From: SAR86 cluster bacterium
GTDB lineage: Bacteria; Pseudomonadota; Gammaproteobacteria; Magnimaribacterales; Magnimaribacteraceae
Assembly (NCBI GenBank): GCA_029268615.1
Contig: JAQWNM010000010.1
Span: forward strand, 62,001-126,000
Reading direction: 5' to 3'
DNA length: 64,000 nt
The number at the start of each line of letters is the position of its first letter. Positions within the stretch are counted from its first letter, which is position 1. The notes beneath the pieces were generated by a model. The model ran no database searches. It was not told the origin of the DNA and was given only the letters and a program-made list of their open reading frames with translations. A program made the position numbers and the translations under genes. Positions 18,822-27,819 of this stretch are shown here, piece after piece.

Positions 18822-19778
18822 ATGAACATTACTACTTTTCTCTTAATAAGCATCGGCATCTTATTAATATGGAAAGCTGCTGAAGCTCTTGAGAAATATG
18901 CCATATTGACTTCCAATAAGTTTAATATCTCCCCTTTCATTATAGGATCTACAATTATTGCTTTAGGCACTTCATCTCCAGAGATATTTACTACAATTTT
19001 TGCTTCTATCAATGAACAAGGGACTCTTATTATAGGAAATGTTATAGGTTCAAATATCGCTAATCTTTCATTAGTTTTTGGAATAACTGTATTTATACTA
19101 GGCCTTAAAAAATGTGAGATAAAAGAAGAATCAAAAAACTTAACCTTAAATCTTTCACTGCTATTACTATCTACTTTAGTATTATCTTTAGTATTAAGTT
19201 TTTATCCATTTTCTTTTTCTTCTTCCATTTGCCTGCTTGCCCTTTTATGCTTGATAATATTCACTTGGTTCAAAACAAAAAATTTTGATGAATCTCAAAC
19301 AGCTCAAAAAGAAAGTAATCCTATCCCAAAGCTTATATCTTCAATAGCATTTATCTGCCTAGGATCATGGCTAATTGTCAAAGGTGCTGATAACATTCTT
19401 AGAGAATTTGAGGTAGGCCAAATGTTTGTTGGATTCACAGTTTTAGCTATAGGAACTAGCCTGCCAGAAATAGCTGCTTCCATATCTCTTGGTCTTAAAG
19501 GAAGATATGAAGCTGTAGCCGGAACTTTAATTGGCTCAAATATATTCAATGGATTACTAGTTATGGCCATTCCAGGATTATTTTTTAATGAAGATGCTTT
19601 ATCTTCTGGCTGGATGATTACAGAATGGCTCTCATTGTTAGCATGTTTATTTATAATAACTTTAATGTTTTGTGCATATTTAGAAGTGATTGCTTTCAAA
19701 CCTAAAAAAGCTAGCTCTATTTTAGGCCTTGTCTTTATAGGCAGTTATTTTATAGCATTAACAATTTCGTATAATTAA
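18822..19778 (+). CDS. YrbG-like calcium/sodium antiporter
   Basis: Inner-membrane cation/Ca2+ exchanger family protein with about ten helices. The two inverted alpha-repeat signatures are clear: GSTIIALGTSSPE near residue 50 and GFTVLAIGTSLPE near residue 205, whose acidic residues bind cation in the family. Length 318 aa. It opens the plus-strand run to kdsD and lptB, exactly as yrbG does in many gammaproteobacteria. The substrate is inferred from the family only. Confidence 0.88.
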   Translation: MNITTFLLISIGILLIWKAAEALEKYAILTSNKFNISPFIIGSTIIALGTSSPEIFTTIFASINEQGTLIIGNVIGSNIANLSLVFGITVFILGLKKCEIKEESKNLTLNLSLLLLSTLVLSLVLSFYPFSFSSSICLLALLCLIIFTWFKTKNFDESQTAQKESNPIPKLISSIAFICLGSWLIVKGADNILREFEVGQMFVGFTVLAIGTSLPEIAASISLGLKGRYEAVAGTLIGSNIFNGLLVMAIPGLFFNEDALSSGWMITEWLSLLACLFIITLMFCAYLEVIAFKPKKASSILGLVFIGSYFIALTISYN

Positions 19779-19781
19779 AAG

Positions 19782-20753
19782 ATGCATAAATCTAAATTCA
19801 CTAAATCAGCAAAAAAGACTTTCGATATTGAAGCCAAAGAAATTAAGAGCCTCTCTAAATTACTAGACAAAAACTTTGATAAAGTCTGCAATACTCTAAA
19901 AAAGTGTAAAGGAAGAATAATAACACTAGGAGTAGGAAAATCTGGACACATAGCTCATAAAATTTCTGCAACACTTTCTAGCACTCAATCACCATCTTTC
20001 TTCATTAATGCTGCGGAAGCCTTGCATGGAGATCTTGGCGCCATTGATAGTGATGATGTCATTTTAATAATTTCTTATTCTGGTCAAAGTGAAGAAATTC
20101 TTAATGTCCTGCCAAGGCTCAAAGAAATTGGCTGCACTCTCATTTCAATTACCGGAAAAAGAAATTCTGAAATAGCAGAAAAATCTAATCTCACCCTTAT
20201 TCTAAATATAGAAAAAGAAGCATGTCCACTAGATCTTGCACCAACAGCCAGTACCACAGCTACACTTGCATTAGGAGATGCTATAGCACTAGCTATTTTT
20301 GAATCCAAAGGACTTAAGTCAAACGACTTTGCAAGATCCCATCCAGGAGGTCTACTAGGGAAAAGACTTACCTTAAAAGTTAAAGATTTGATGCATCTAA
20401 AAAGAAACCTCCCATTAATCAATAAAGAAACTTACCTCTCAAAAGCTCTTATAGAAATTTCCAAGAAAAATTTAGGTTTAGCTCTTGTAGTGGATGCCAA
20501 AAAAGAACTCATAGGTATTTTTACTGATGGCGACTTAAGAAGATGCATAAATAAAAAAATAGATATTCATAAAACCAAAATAAATTCAGTAATGTCTAAG
20601 AAAGGAAAGTCTATCGATGAATCTGAACTAGCGGTTGAAGCTATGAAAATTATGGAATCAAATGAAATCTATTCTCTTGTTGTCTTAGATGACTCTAAGA
20701 AACTAAGCGGCATTATCAGAATGCATGATCTTCTAAAATCTGGACTTTTATGA
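19782..20753 (+). CDS. kdsD: D-arabinose 5-phosphate isomerase KdsD
   Basis: Converts ribulose 5-phosphate to arabinose 5-phosphate, the first step towards KDO for lipopolysaccharide. An N-terminal SIS sugar-isomerase domain (ITLGVGKSGHIAHKISATLSS, the HGDLGAID loop, SYSGQSEE) is followed by two CBS domains (about residues 205-320; IGIFTDGDLRR is typical). The full length of 323 aa argues for a functional enzyme. kdsC, which usually follows, is not present. Confidence 0.95.
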   Translation: MHKSKFTKSAKKTFDIEAKEIKSLSKLLDKNFDKVCNTLKKCKGRIITLGVGKSGHIAHKISATLSSTQSPSFFINAAEALHGDLGAIDSDDVILIISYSGQSEEILNVLPRLKEIGCTLISITGKRNSEIAEKSNLTLILNIEKEACPLDLAPTASTTATLALGDAIALAIFESKGLKSNDFARSHPGGLLGKRLTLKVKDLMHLKRNLPLINKETYLSKALIEISKKNLGLALVVDAKKELIGIFTDGDLRRCINKKIDIHKTKINSVMSKKGKSIDESELAVEAMKIMESNEIYSLVVLDDSKKLSGIIRMHDLLKSGLL

Positions 20754-21265
20754 GAGTAAAATATTATTTTATTTTAATTTTCTTGGAATCTACCATTTTA
20801 TTTCCTTTCTCTATCCTAGAAGCAAATGATAGATTTATTGAGATCCACAACGCAAAATTTTTAATTCAAAACTTAAATAGCCAAAAAATTATAAAAATAA
20901 ATTCCCAACTAACTTCTTTACACAAGAATGAAATAAAATTGGCATCTCCGAAATTACAATTTTTTCAAAATGGGGTTAAAAATTTAGAAGTGCATTCTTT
21001 AGTAGGAGGAATTTCTGAGAAATTTACTAAATTTAACTTTAAAGGGCTAAGTAAATTCACTAAGTATGGGAACGATGGATCTATATTAGCTATTGGAACA
21101 GGGGAATGGTTTAAATTCACCTCTAAAAGCAAGAACCTAGAAATAATAAATAATGCAAAAATAAAACAAAAAAAATTTGAACTTAATGCTGATAAGATAT
21201 CTTTAGACCTAAATTCAATGAAAATTATAGAATCTACTAACCCTCAATTTTCTTCTCATAAGTAA
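20750..21265 (+). CDS. LptA/LptC-like periplasmic LPS transport protein
   Basis: Lpt proteins with beta-jellyroll folds form the periplasmic bridge carrying LPS to the outer membrane. This 171-aa protein has a signal peptide or anchor ending near LEA|ND (residue 25). Its C-terminal half (GTGEWFKFTSKSKNLEII then NADKISLDLN) resembles the repeating strands of LptA; the N-terminal half looks more like LptC. It sits between kdsD and lptB, where most relatives have both lptC and lptA. The start overlaps the kdsD stop by 4 bases. Assignment to LptA or LptC is uncertain. Confidence 0.65.
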   Translation: MRVKYYFILIFLESTILFPFSILEANDRFIEIHNAKFLIQNLNSQKIIKINSQLTSLHKNEIKLASPKLQFFQNGVKNLEVHSLVGGISEKFTKFNFKGLSKFTKYGNDGSILAIGTGEWFKFTSKSKNLEIINNAKIKQKKFELNADKISLDLNSMKIIESTNPQFSSHK

Positions 21266-21266
21266 A

Positions 21267-21992
21267 ATGCAACTTCTTGCTAATAACTTATTTAAAAGCT
21301 TCTCAAAAAAAATAGTTGTGAATAATGTCAGTCTTAAAATAGAACCTGGAGATACTTTTGGTCTTTTAGGGCCAAATGGAGCAGGAAAGACTACATTGTT
21401 CTATCTTTTAGCAGGATTAATTTATCCTGATAAAGGTGAAATATTTATAGAAGATAAGAATATAACAAAGAATGATATATCTATTAGATCAAAATATGGC
21501 TTATCTTATCTACCACAAGAGTCTTCCGTCTTTAAAGGACTTACAGTTAGACAAAATATAGAGGCTGCATTGCAAATACGTAATTTAGATAAAAAGGATT
21601 TAGAGCAAAATCTTATTAATTTAAGTGATGATCTGAATCTTTCACATCTTCTAAATGACAAAGGTAGCACTCTTTCAGGTGGTGAAAGAAGAAGGGTTGA
21701 AATAGCAAGGGCTTTAGCTACTAAACCAAAATTTCTATTATTAGATGAACCTTTTGCTGGCGTTGATCCTATTGCTGTATCAGAAATAAAATCAATCATC
21801 AAATCTTTAAATAGTATTAATATTGGTGTAGTGATAAGCGATCATAATGTAAGAGAAACTATGCAAATATGTAAAACTATCGCAATTCTTCATGAAGGTA
21901 AAATTATAGCTGAAGGGTCACCAGAGACAGTTTCAAAAGATGCAATTGTTCAAGATATTTACTTAGGTGAAGACTATTTAAAAGACAATTGA
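21267..21992 (+). CDS. lptB: LPS export ABC transporter ATP-binding protein LptB
   Basis: ATPase driving LPS extraction from the inner membrane with LptF and LptG. It has Walker A GPNGAGKTT, the ABC signature LSGGERRR, Walker B LLLDEPFAGVDP and the switch region DHNVRET. Length 241 aa. It starts 1 base after the LptA/C-like gene, and its stop overlaps the rpoN start. Confidence 0.97.
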   Translation: MQLLANNLFKSFSKKIVVNNVSLKIEPGDTFGLLGPNGAGKTTLFYLLAGLIYPDKGEIFIEDKNITKNDISIRSKYGLSYLPQESSVFKGLTVRQNIEAALQIRNLDKKDLEQNLINLSDDLNLSHLLNDKGSTLSGGERRRVEIARALATKPKFLLLDEPFAGVDPIAVSEIKSIIKSLNSINIGVVISDHNVRETMQICKTIAILHEGKIIAEGSPETVSKDAIVQDIYLGEDYLKDN

Positions 21993-23257
21993 AACAAACT
22001 TTAAAGACCAAAAGCAAACAAAGTTTATTGCTTACTAGTGAACTTAAACAACAAATTAAGTTACTTGCATTTTCAACATCAGAACTTAGAAAATTTTTGC
22101 TAAAACACCTAATCGTTCCCCTAGAAGAAGAAAATAAAAAAAGTATTTCTAGATTTAGGAAAGAACAATTCTTAGATAATTTTACTTCAAAGTCATTTTC
22201 TATTGAACATACAGAAGAAGAAACTCTTAAAGATTGTTTATTAAAACAATTAGATGAAACTATATCCCAAGGACCTGAACATTTATTAGGTGAATATCTA
22301 ATAGACTCAATAGAAGAATCAGGAAAATTAGATGCAAAAATTGACCTTAATGACTTAAAAAGTATAGTCTATGAAGAGTTCAAAATTATTGTTTCTTCTA
22401 ATGATATAGAAAAAACAATAAAAAAAATCCAGCAAATGGATCCTATAGGATGCTGCTTTAGATCAACCATGGAAACCCTCATAATACAAACTGAGGATCT
22501 AGATATAGATTTAAAGGACGCAGAAGAGATTAAAAAAATACTTCTCGATGTTTATAAGGGTAAAAATACTCTTGATGAAATAAGTATAGAATTAAAAAAA
22601 ATTATCAAGGGACTTAACCCAGAACCTGGTTGGGCTATTGGGTCTAATCAAGATATCTACTTAAAACCGGAAATAGAATTCATTAAAAAAAAATCTGGGT
22701 GGCAAGCTGTCCTCTTAGACTCTGTTATAAGTAATAATTTACTAAAAGATATTGAATCAATTATATCTCTTGATAAAAACCAAGAAAAAAAGAAGAATGC
22801 AAAACATCTCTTGGATGGAATAAAAAGAAGAAATAGATCTCTTTTAGTTGTTTCTCAGTTTATTGCTCATCATCAAAGTAATTTCTTGGATGACAAATCT
22901 AATGGCATTGAACCTCTTTTATTAAAAGATATTGCAAGAGAACTTGAATTCCATGAGTCAACTATTTCTAGGCTATTAGCCCATAAATACATACAAATTC
23001 CTGGAAAAATTATACTTTTAAAGTCTCTTTTATCTAAGAAAATAGGATCTAAGATTGGGACAGAAATTTTATCTACCTCAATGTTTAAAGAATTATTAAT
23101 TAAAACTATCAAGGAAGAAAATACTTCTAAGCCTATAAGCGATCAAGAACTAAGTAATTTGTTTAAAAAAGAAAAAAAATTATTTGTATCTAGAAGAGTT
23201 ATTTCAAAATATAGAAAAGAATTAAATATACCTTCATCCTTAGGAAGAAAGAAATAA
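21989..23257 (+). CDS. rpoN: RNA polymerase sigma-54 factor RpoN
   Basis: Alternative sigma factor for -24/-12 promoters that needs AAA+ enhancer-binding activators. The N-terminal activator-response region (LLTSELKQQIKLLAFSTSELRKFL), the core-binding region and the C-terminal RpoN box (SRRVISKYRKELNIPSS, where the family has ARRTVAKYRExLxIPSS) are all present. Length 422 aa, slightly short. The start is a TTG overlapping the lptB stop (TTGA). The hpf, ptsN and rapZ genes that usually follow are missing. Confidence 0.95.
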   Translation: MKQTLKTKSKQSLLLTSELKQQIKLLAFSTSELRKFLLKHLIVPLEEENKKSISRFRKEQFLDNFTSKSFSIEHTEEETLKDCLLKQLDETISQGPEHLLGEYLIDSIEESGKLDAKIDLNDLKSIVYEEFKIIVSSNDIEKTIKKIQQMDPIGCCFRSTMETLIIQTEDLDIDLKDAEEIKKILLDVYKGKNTLDEISIELKKIIKGLNPEPGWAIGSNQDIYLKPEIEFIKKKSGWQAVLLDSVISNNLLKDIESIISLDKNQEKKKNAKHLLDGIKRRNRSLLVVSQFIAHHQSNFLDDKSNGIEPLLLKDIARELEFHESTISRLLAHKYIQIPGKIILLKSLLSKKIGSKIGTEILSTSMFKELLIKTIKEENTSKPISDQELSNLFKKEKKLFVSRRVISKYRKELNIPSSLGRKK

Positions 23258-23321
23258 ACTTCGGGTCTACCAAAAAGAAGCATATTATTTTTGAGCACAA
23301 ATTCTCTGGTAGAATCCACTT

Positions 23322-24665
23322 GTGCAAAAAATAAACAAAAAATCTTCTGATTTTTCATTCTTCAAAGAAGAGTTATCTTCTGGTGCATATTCAAAAATAA
23401 GCAGAATGCTAAATGGACTAGCTCCTTCAGATATTGCTGATCTCTTAGAATCAAGTCCTCCTAGAGATAGAGAGGTATTGTGGCAACTACTTTATAAAGA
23501 CAATGAAGGCGAGGTCTTGAACTCGCTTTCAGACCCTTTAAAGGAGTCCTTTCTCTTAGAGATGGATGCAATTGAAGTTATAGAAATAACTGAAACACTA
23601 GAACCCGATGAATTAGCAGATATTCTTCAAAGGCTACCTGAAACTGTTAGTAATGAAGTTCTATCTGTCATGTCCGAACAAAATCGGAAAAGGTTGGAGT
23701 TAGTTTTATCATATCCTGAAGATACAGCAGGTGGATTGATGAATACTGATATTATAGCTATTCGTACTAGTCACACTTTAGAGGTAGTGTTGAGATATCT
23801 TCGTATGCAGGAGAATCTGCCATCTTCTACAGATAACTTGTATGTTGTAACTAAAGAAAATAAATTTAAAGGCTCATTACCAATAAGTACCTTACTGACC
23901 TCAGATCCAACAATGAATGTTGGAGATGTTTATGATGCAAATCATATCCCAATTATGGCTACTGAGTCTGAAAATGAGGTATCTAGGCTCTTTGAAAAAA
24001 AAGATCTAATTTCAGCACCTGTAATTGATGAAGAAAACAATCTTCTGGGAAGAATAACCATTGATGATGTGGTGGATGTTATAAAAGAAGAAGCAGATGA
24101 ATCATTACGTCAACTTACTGGACTTGAAGAGGATACTTTTGCAAAAGCGTCAGTAGCAACAAAAAATAGAGCACTCTGGCTAGGCATTAATTTAATTACT
24201 GCCTTTATTGCCGCTTTCAGCATTGACTTATTTAAAGATACTATTCAAGAGTTGGTTACTCTTGCAGTTTTAATGCCAATAGTTGCAAGTATGGGAGGGG
24301 TTGCAGCTACACAAACTCTAACAATAATGGTTAGGGGCATGGCTATGAATCAGATTAATAGATCTAATATTAGATGGTTAATTACAAGAGAAACTATTGT
24401 AGGTTTATGTAATGGCCTCATCTGGGCCTTGGTAGTTTCCTTAATAGCTGTTTATTGGTTTGATGATTTTTTAATAGCAAAAATTATAGGCATTGCAATG
24501 ATAATAAATCTATTAATAGCAGTCATAAGTGGTTCAGCAGTTCCTATAATTCTAAAGATTCTAAAAATTGATCCTGGTATTGGAGGGGCAGTTATTGTAA
24601 CTACAATCACAGATGTATCTGGTTTTGTATCTTTTCTTGGATTAGCTACTTTGTATCTTCATTAA
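23322..24665 (+). CDS. mgtE: Magnesium transporter MgtE
   Basis: Mg2+-gated Mg2+ channel of the inner membrane. An N-terminal superhelical domain (ALPSDIADLLE-like repeats) is followed by two CBS domains (about residues 135-260) and a C-terminal five-helix pore domain containing LAVLMPIVASMGGVAATQTLTIMVRG, a highly conserved MgtE run. Length 447 aa. It probably starts at GTG 23322. Its stop overlaps that of the convergent YhdP-like gene by 4 bases. Confidence 0.95.
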   Translation: MQKINKKSSDFSFFKEELSSGAYSKISRMLNGLAPSDIADLLESSPPRDREVLWQLLYKDNEGEVLNSLSDPLKESFLLEMDAIEVIEITETLEPDELADILQRLPETVSNEVLSVMSEQNRKRLELVLSYPEDTAGGLMNTDIIAIRTSHTLEVVLRYLRMQENLPSSTDNLYVVTKENKFKGSLPISTLLTSDPTMNVGDVYDANHIPIMATESENEVSRLFEKKDLISAPVIDEENNLLGRITIDDVVDVIKEEADESLRQLTGLEEDTFAKASVATKNRALWLGINLITAFIAAFSIDLFKDTIQELVTLAVLMPIVASMGGVAATQTLTIMVRGMAMNQINRSNIRWLITRETIVGLCNGLIWALVVSLIAVYWFDDFLIAKIIGIAMIINLLIAVISGSAVPIILKILKIDPGIGGAVIVTTITDVSGFVSFLGLATLYLH

Positions 24666-26395
24666 TTATTCCAACCTATAAACTCCACCACTGGATCTTC
24701 TATATTTCCATTAACCAACCATTTGCCTGTTCCAATTTTGTCTATCTTATCTTCAAATAATTTACCTGCTATATAAAATGCACCAGCGGTAACAGGACCA
24801 CCTAAAACTAAAGCATATGCAGGAAGATATTCGTTTAGAGGCAAAGTTGTTAATACTTGAAATTCTAATTCATCAAAATTACCTTTAGAATCTCTTAAAG
24901 CAAAACCTGTCCACCTAATCTCACTTGAACCACTTTTGAATAAAACTACCTTATTAATCTTAATAGAACTTTTCTCAAGAGAAAAACCTCCAGAAACACT
25001 ATCTACTCCAAAACCAGAACTTAGAAGTTTAGTGAAATCTAGATTAGTAACTTTCTCAAAAGTATCCGTCAAATTGAATATACTTATAAATCGTAAATAA
25101 TTTGACTTAACCTTTAGCTCCTCATCAAGTTCAGAAAAAATAAGATTCTTAGTAGAGAAAATTATATCTCCTTTTATTTGATTAAAACTTAAACCATCCA
25201 ACAAACCATCCCAAGAAATATTTAACTCTAGATTCGTAGAATTTGAAGATAAATTAGAAGAGTATCCAAGTTCTTCCAAACCGTCTGCGATATTTTGTGT
25301 AACTAATTCTCCATTAAAAGAACTATTCCAAGTATCTTGCTTTTCTTTGAACTCAATAGTTGAACCTTTCTTTTGAGATAAAACCTCCCATAATCCATAG
25401 TTTCCTTTGATATTTGTTAACTTAATAGATGAAGAATTAAGATAATCAAAACTCCATCTTCCTCTATACTTATTATCAATAAATAATTCATCTACTTTAA
25501 TAGAAATGGGTAATCGCACACTTTCTTTTACGTATTTTAAAAATGAAGAATTATTCTTACCCCCTGAACTTATGTTAATAAAATCAAATATAATAGTTAA
25601 ATCTTTAGAAGGATTTTGCGTATAGTTAAGTTTCCCTTTTAAGATATGAGATTGAAAGTTACTTTCAATACTTATGAAATTATTATCAACATAGATGAAA
25701 CTACCATCTGCATTAATCGGGCCGATGTATGAACAAAAAGAACATAGATAATTAACTTCTGGATTATTAAAATCTAAGTTATCAGCTAAAAAATCTACAT
25801 TTGCTTCAAAAGCTTTTAAAGGGTTTAACCTTAAATCACCCTTTATGTAAATTAAACCTTCTTCATTTAACTTTAACTTCAATACATATTCTTTTTTTCT
25901 ATCTAAAGTTTTAAAAGAAACCTCTGATAAAATATACCTAATATCTTCATCTTTTAGAGAAAAAATATTTAGATTATTTAAACTTAAAGAGTCTACTTTA
26001 TTGAGTACTTTTAAATAATCTAAGCTTTTTCCTGACTTATCTAATCCAGGAATATATAAAGATCCTTGATCAAAACCTACATGATTAACATAAAAATTAA
26101 GATCGGATATAGATCTTAATAAATCTAAGTCTAAATTTAAATTGTTAGCTTCGAAAGACCATTCATCTCTCGATAAAGGTTTTATTTTTACAAAATCTAA
26201 ATATAAAATATGTTTCTTTGGAGATTTTAAACTCATGGAAGTAATTTCCATCTCTAAATCATAATCAAAGAAATTAGCAATCTTTTTTGAGGCAAGTTGA
26301 AAAGCACTCGGAAAATAAAATATGCTAAAAAAAAGAAGAGTCAATAAAAAGACTAGACTTATACAAAAATTGGCAAATGCAGTAATCCCTTTCAT
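24662..26395 (-). CDS. YhdP-like AsmA-family envelope protein, about half the usual length
   Basis: YhdP and its AsmA-like relatives form long beta-groove bridges implicated in moving phospholipids to the outer membrane. A single N-terminal transmembrane helix (about residues 8-30) is followed by a long beta-rich periplasmic part. The C-terminal run LVLGGPVTAGAFYIAGKLFEDKIDKIG and the ending GxxxDPVVEF match the YhdP C-terminus well. At 577 aa it is less than half of the roughly 1270 aa of E. coli YhdP. It follows mreD by 15 bases; maf and rng, normally between them, are absent. Confidence 0.75.
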   Translation of the reverse strand: MKGITAFANFCISLVFLLTLLFFSIFYFPSAFQLASKKIANFFDYDLEMEITSMSLKSPKKHILYLDFVKIKPLSRDEWSFEANNLNLDLDLLRSISDLNFYVNHVGFDQGSLYIPGLDKSGKSLDYLKVLNKVDSLSLNNLNIFSLKDEDIRYILSEVSFKTLDRKKEYVLKLKLNEEGLIYIKGDLRLNPLKAFEANVDFLADNLDFNNPEVNYLCSFCSYIGPINADGSFIYVDNNFISIESNFQSHILKGKLNYTQNPSKDLTIIFDFINISSGGKNNSSFLKYVKESVRLPISIKVDELFIDNKYRGRWSFDYLNSSSIKLTNIKGNYGLWEVLSQKKGSTIEFKEKQDTWNSSFNGELVTQNIADGLEELGYSSNLSSNSTNLELNISWDGLLDGLSFNQIKGDIIFSTKNLIFSELDEELKVKSNYLRFISIFNLTDTFEKVTNLDFTKLLSSGFGVDSVSGGFSLEKSSIKINKVVLFKSGSSEIRWTGFALRDSKGNFDELEFQVLTTLPLNEYLPAYALVLGGPVTAGAFYIAGKLFEDKIDKIGTGKWLVNGNIEDPVVEFIGWNN

Positions 26396-26410
26396 GAATT
26401 TAATACAAGG

Positions 26411-26905
26411 CTAAAGAATAAATCTTCTTCTATATGCGCGCGAAATATAGAAAAAGGGTGTCCAAATTAATGCATTTATAAAACTATTGATTAGCCCTTG
26501 ATAAAAAAATGTACTAAATTCAATGGCAACATACTGACCACCTAAGTAGTTGCTTAAAGTTATAAGATTTACTAATAAAGATAGAAGGAATACACCCAAA
26601 GATTGTTGAACCTTCTTCATAACTCTAAACTGATAGAAGAATCTTTGACTTAAAAAAGAAACTGACATGAAAGCTAGAGAATGAATACCAAGTAGATTAC
26701 CATTTAATAAATCAAAAAAGAAACCAAAAATAAAAGAGTAAGCCAACCCAATTTTATCTGGTATAGCAACATTCCAATAAATAAAAGTTAGTAAAAGGAA
26801 TGACGGTTTGATAACACCAAGACTACCCTGCCAAAATAAACTTTCGAAGAATAAGGATAAAATAAATGCAGTTAATAAAATGACTTGATTTCTAAAGTTC
26901 TTCAT
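26411..26905 (-). CDS. mreD: Rod shape-determining protein MreD
   Basis: Polytopic inner-membrane protein of the elongasome. Five to six hydrophobic helices fill its 164 residues; FGFFFDLLNGNLLGIHSLAFM matches the FGLLLDLLxGxxLGxHAL family motif. The start overlaps the mreC stop by 4 bases. Identified by pattern and by its place after mreB-mreC. Confidence 0.9.
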   Translation of the reverse strand: MKNFRNQVILLTAFILSLFFESLFWQGSLGVIKPSFLLLTFIYWNVAIPDKIGLAYSFIFGFFFDLLNGNLLGIHSLAFMSVSFLSQRFFYQFRVMKKVQQSLGVFLLSLLVNLITLSNYLGGQYVAIEFSTFFYQGLINSFINALIWTPFFYISRAYRRRFIL

Positions 26906-27777
26906 TTTAACTTGCCTAAGTAGTCTTCAGAAGTTAATACTAAAAAGAGATCTTGATTCTGTGGATTGGAAATTAAATCTACTTTAATTTCTAAAAATTT
27001 ATTCTCTGACTTATCTAAAATAGAACTTATCCTACCTACAGGATAACCTGCAGGAACATCTCCGCCTAGGCCAGAAGAAACTAACAACTCACCTTCTTCG
27101 AATTCAGCTGTTTTCTTCATATTTATAATATATCCAGATTTACCCAGACCATTTCCTTGAAGAATCCCATGTAAACTAGTGCGAAGAGAAATAACTGGTA
27201 TTAAGGAATCTATATGAGAAAGTAACATTACTTCTGCACTTTTGATGCCTACACTTGATATTTTCCCTATCAAACCATTGTCAGAAAAAACAGGCTGTTC
27301 CAACCTAATCTCCTCTCCCTTTTGATAATTAACAGTTAAGATTGGCATGATAAAATTATTACTTAATCGGCTTTTAGTTACCAAAGTAAAGAATTTATTT
27401 GAAATAAGGGTACTGCCTATCAGTGACTTAAGTTCATTATTTTCTTTTCTAATTGTATCTAGAGAAGAATTCTCAAGTTTTAATAAATAAGTCTGTCTTT
27501 CAAGAGTTGCTATTTGCTTTTTTAAATCAAGTTTTGTTTTTAATGTAAAGTCAATCTCTCTATAGATATTAGAAGGCAATTCACTTAAAAGATAAAAAGG
27601 TATTAATAGGTCATGAGAAAAGCCCCTAATTTTATTAGAAATCGAGGAATTAAGATCTACTATAGTTACTAAAATACAAAGAATAGTTCCTATAATAAAC
27701 CTAGAGAACCTCATAGAGGGAGTAGCAAAGATTGCTTCGCTACTTATTTTAGAACTTCTGTGATCTTTTGGAGTCAT
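26902..27777 (-). CDS. mreC: Rod shape-determining protein MreC
   Basis: Periplasmic scaffold linking MreB filaments to the cell-wall synthases. An N-terminal transmembrane helix (about residues 27-43) is followed by a coiled coil (about 85-120) and the beta-barrel domain with FSDNGLIGKISSVGIKSAEVMLLSH and LLVSSGLGGDVPAGYPVGRI, both characteristic of MreC. Length 291 aa. Confidence 0.95.
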   Translation of the reverse strand: MTPKDHRSSKISSEAIFATPSMRFSRFIIGTILCILVTIVDLNSSISNKIRGFSHDLLIPFYLLSELPSNIYREIDFTLKTKLDLKKQIATLERQTYLLKLENSSLDTIRKENNELKSLIGSTLISNKFFTLVTKSRLSNNFIMPILTVNYQKGEEIRLEQPVFSDNGLIGKISSVGIKSAEVMLLSHIDSLIPVISLRTSLHGILQGNGLGKSGYIINMKKTAEFEEGELLVSSGLGGDVPAGYPVGRISSILDKSENKFLEIKVDLISNPQNQDLFLVLTSEDYLGKLK

Positions 27778-27819
27778 GAATCTAATAAACTAGATCATTA
27801 ATAAAGGACTCTTCTCCTT

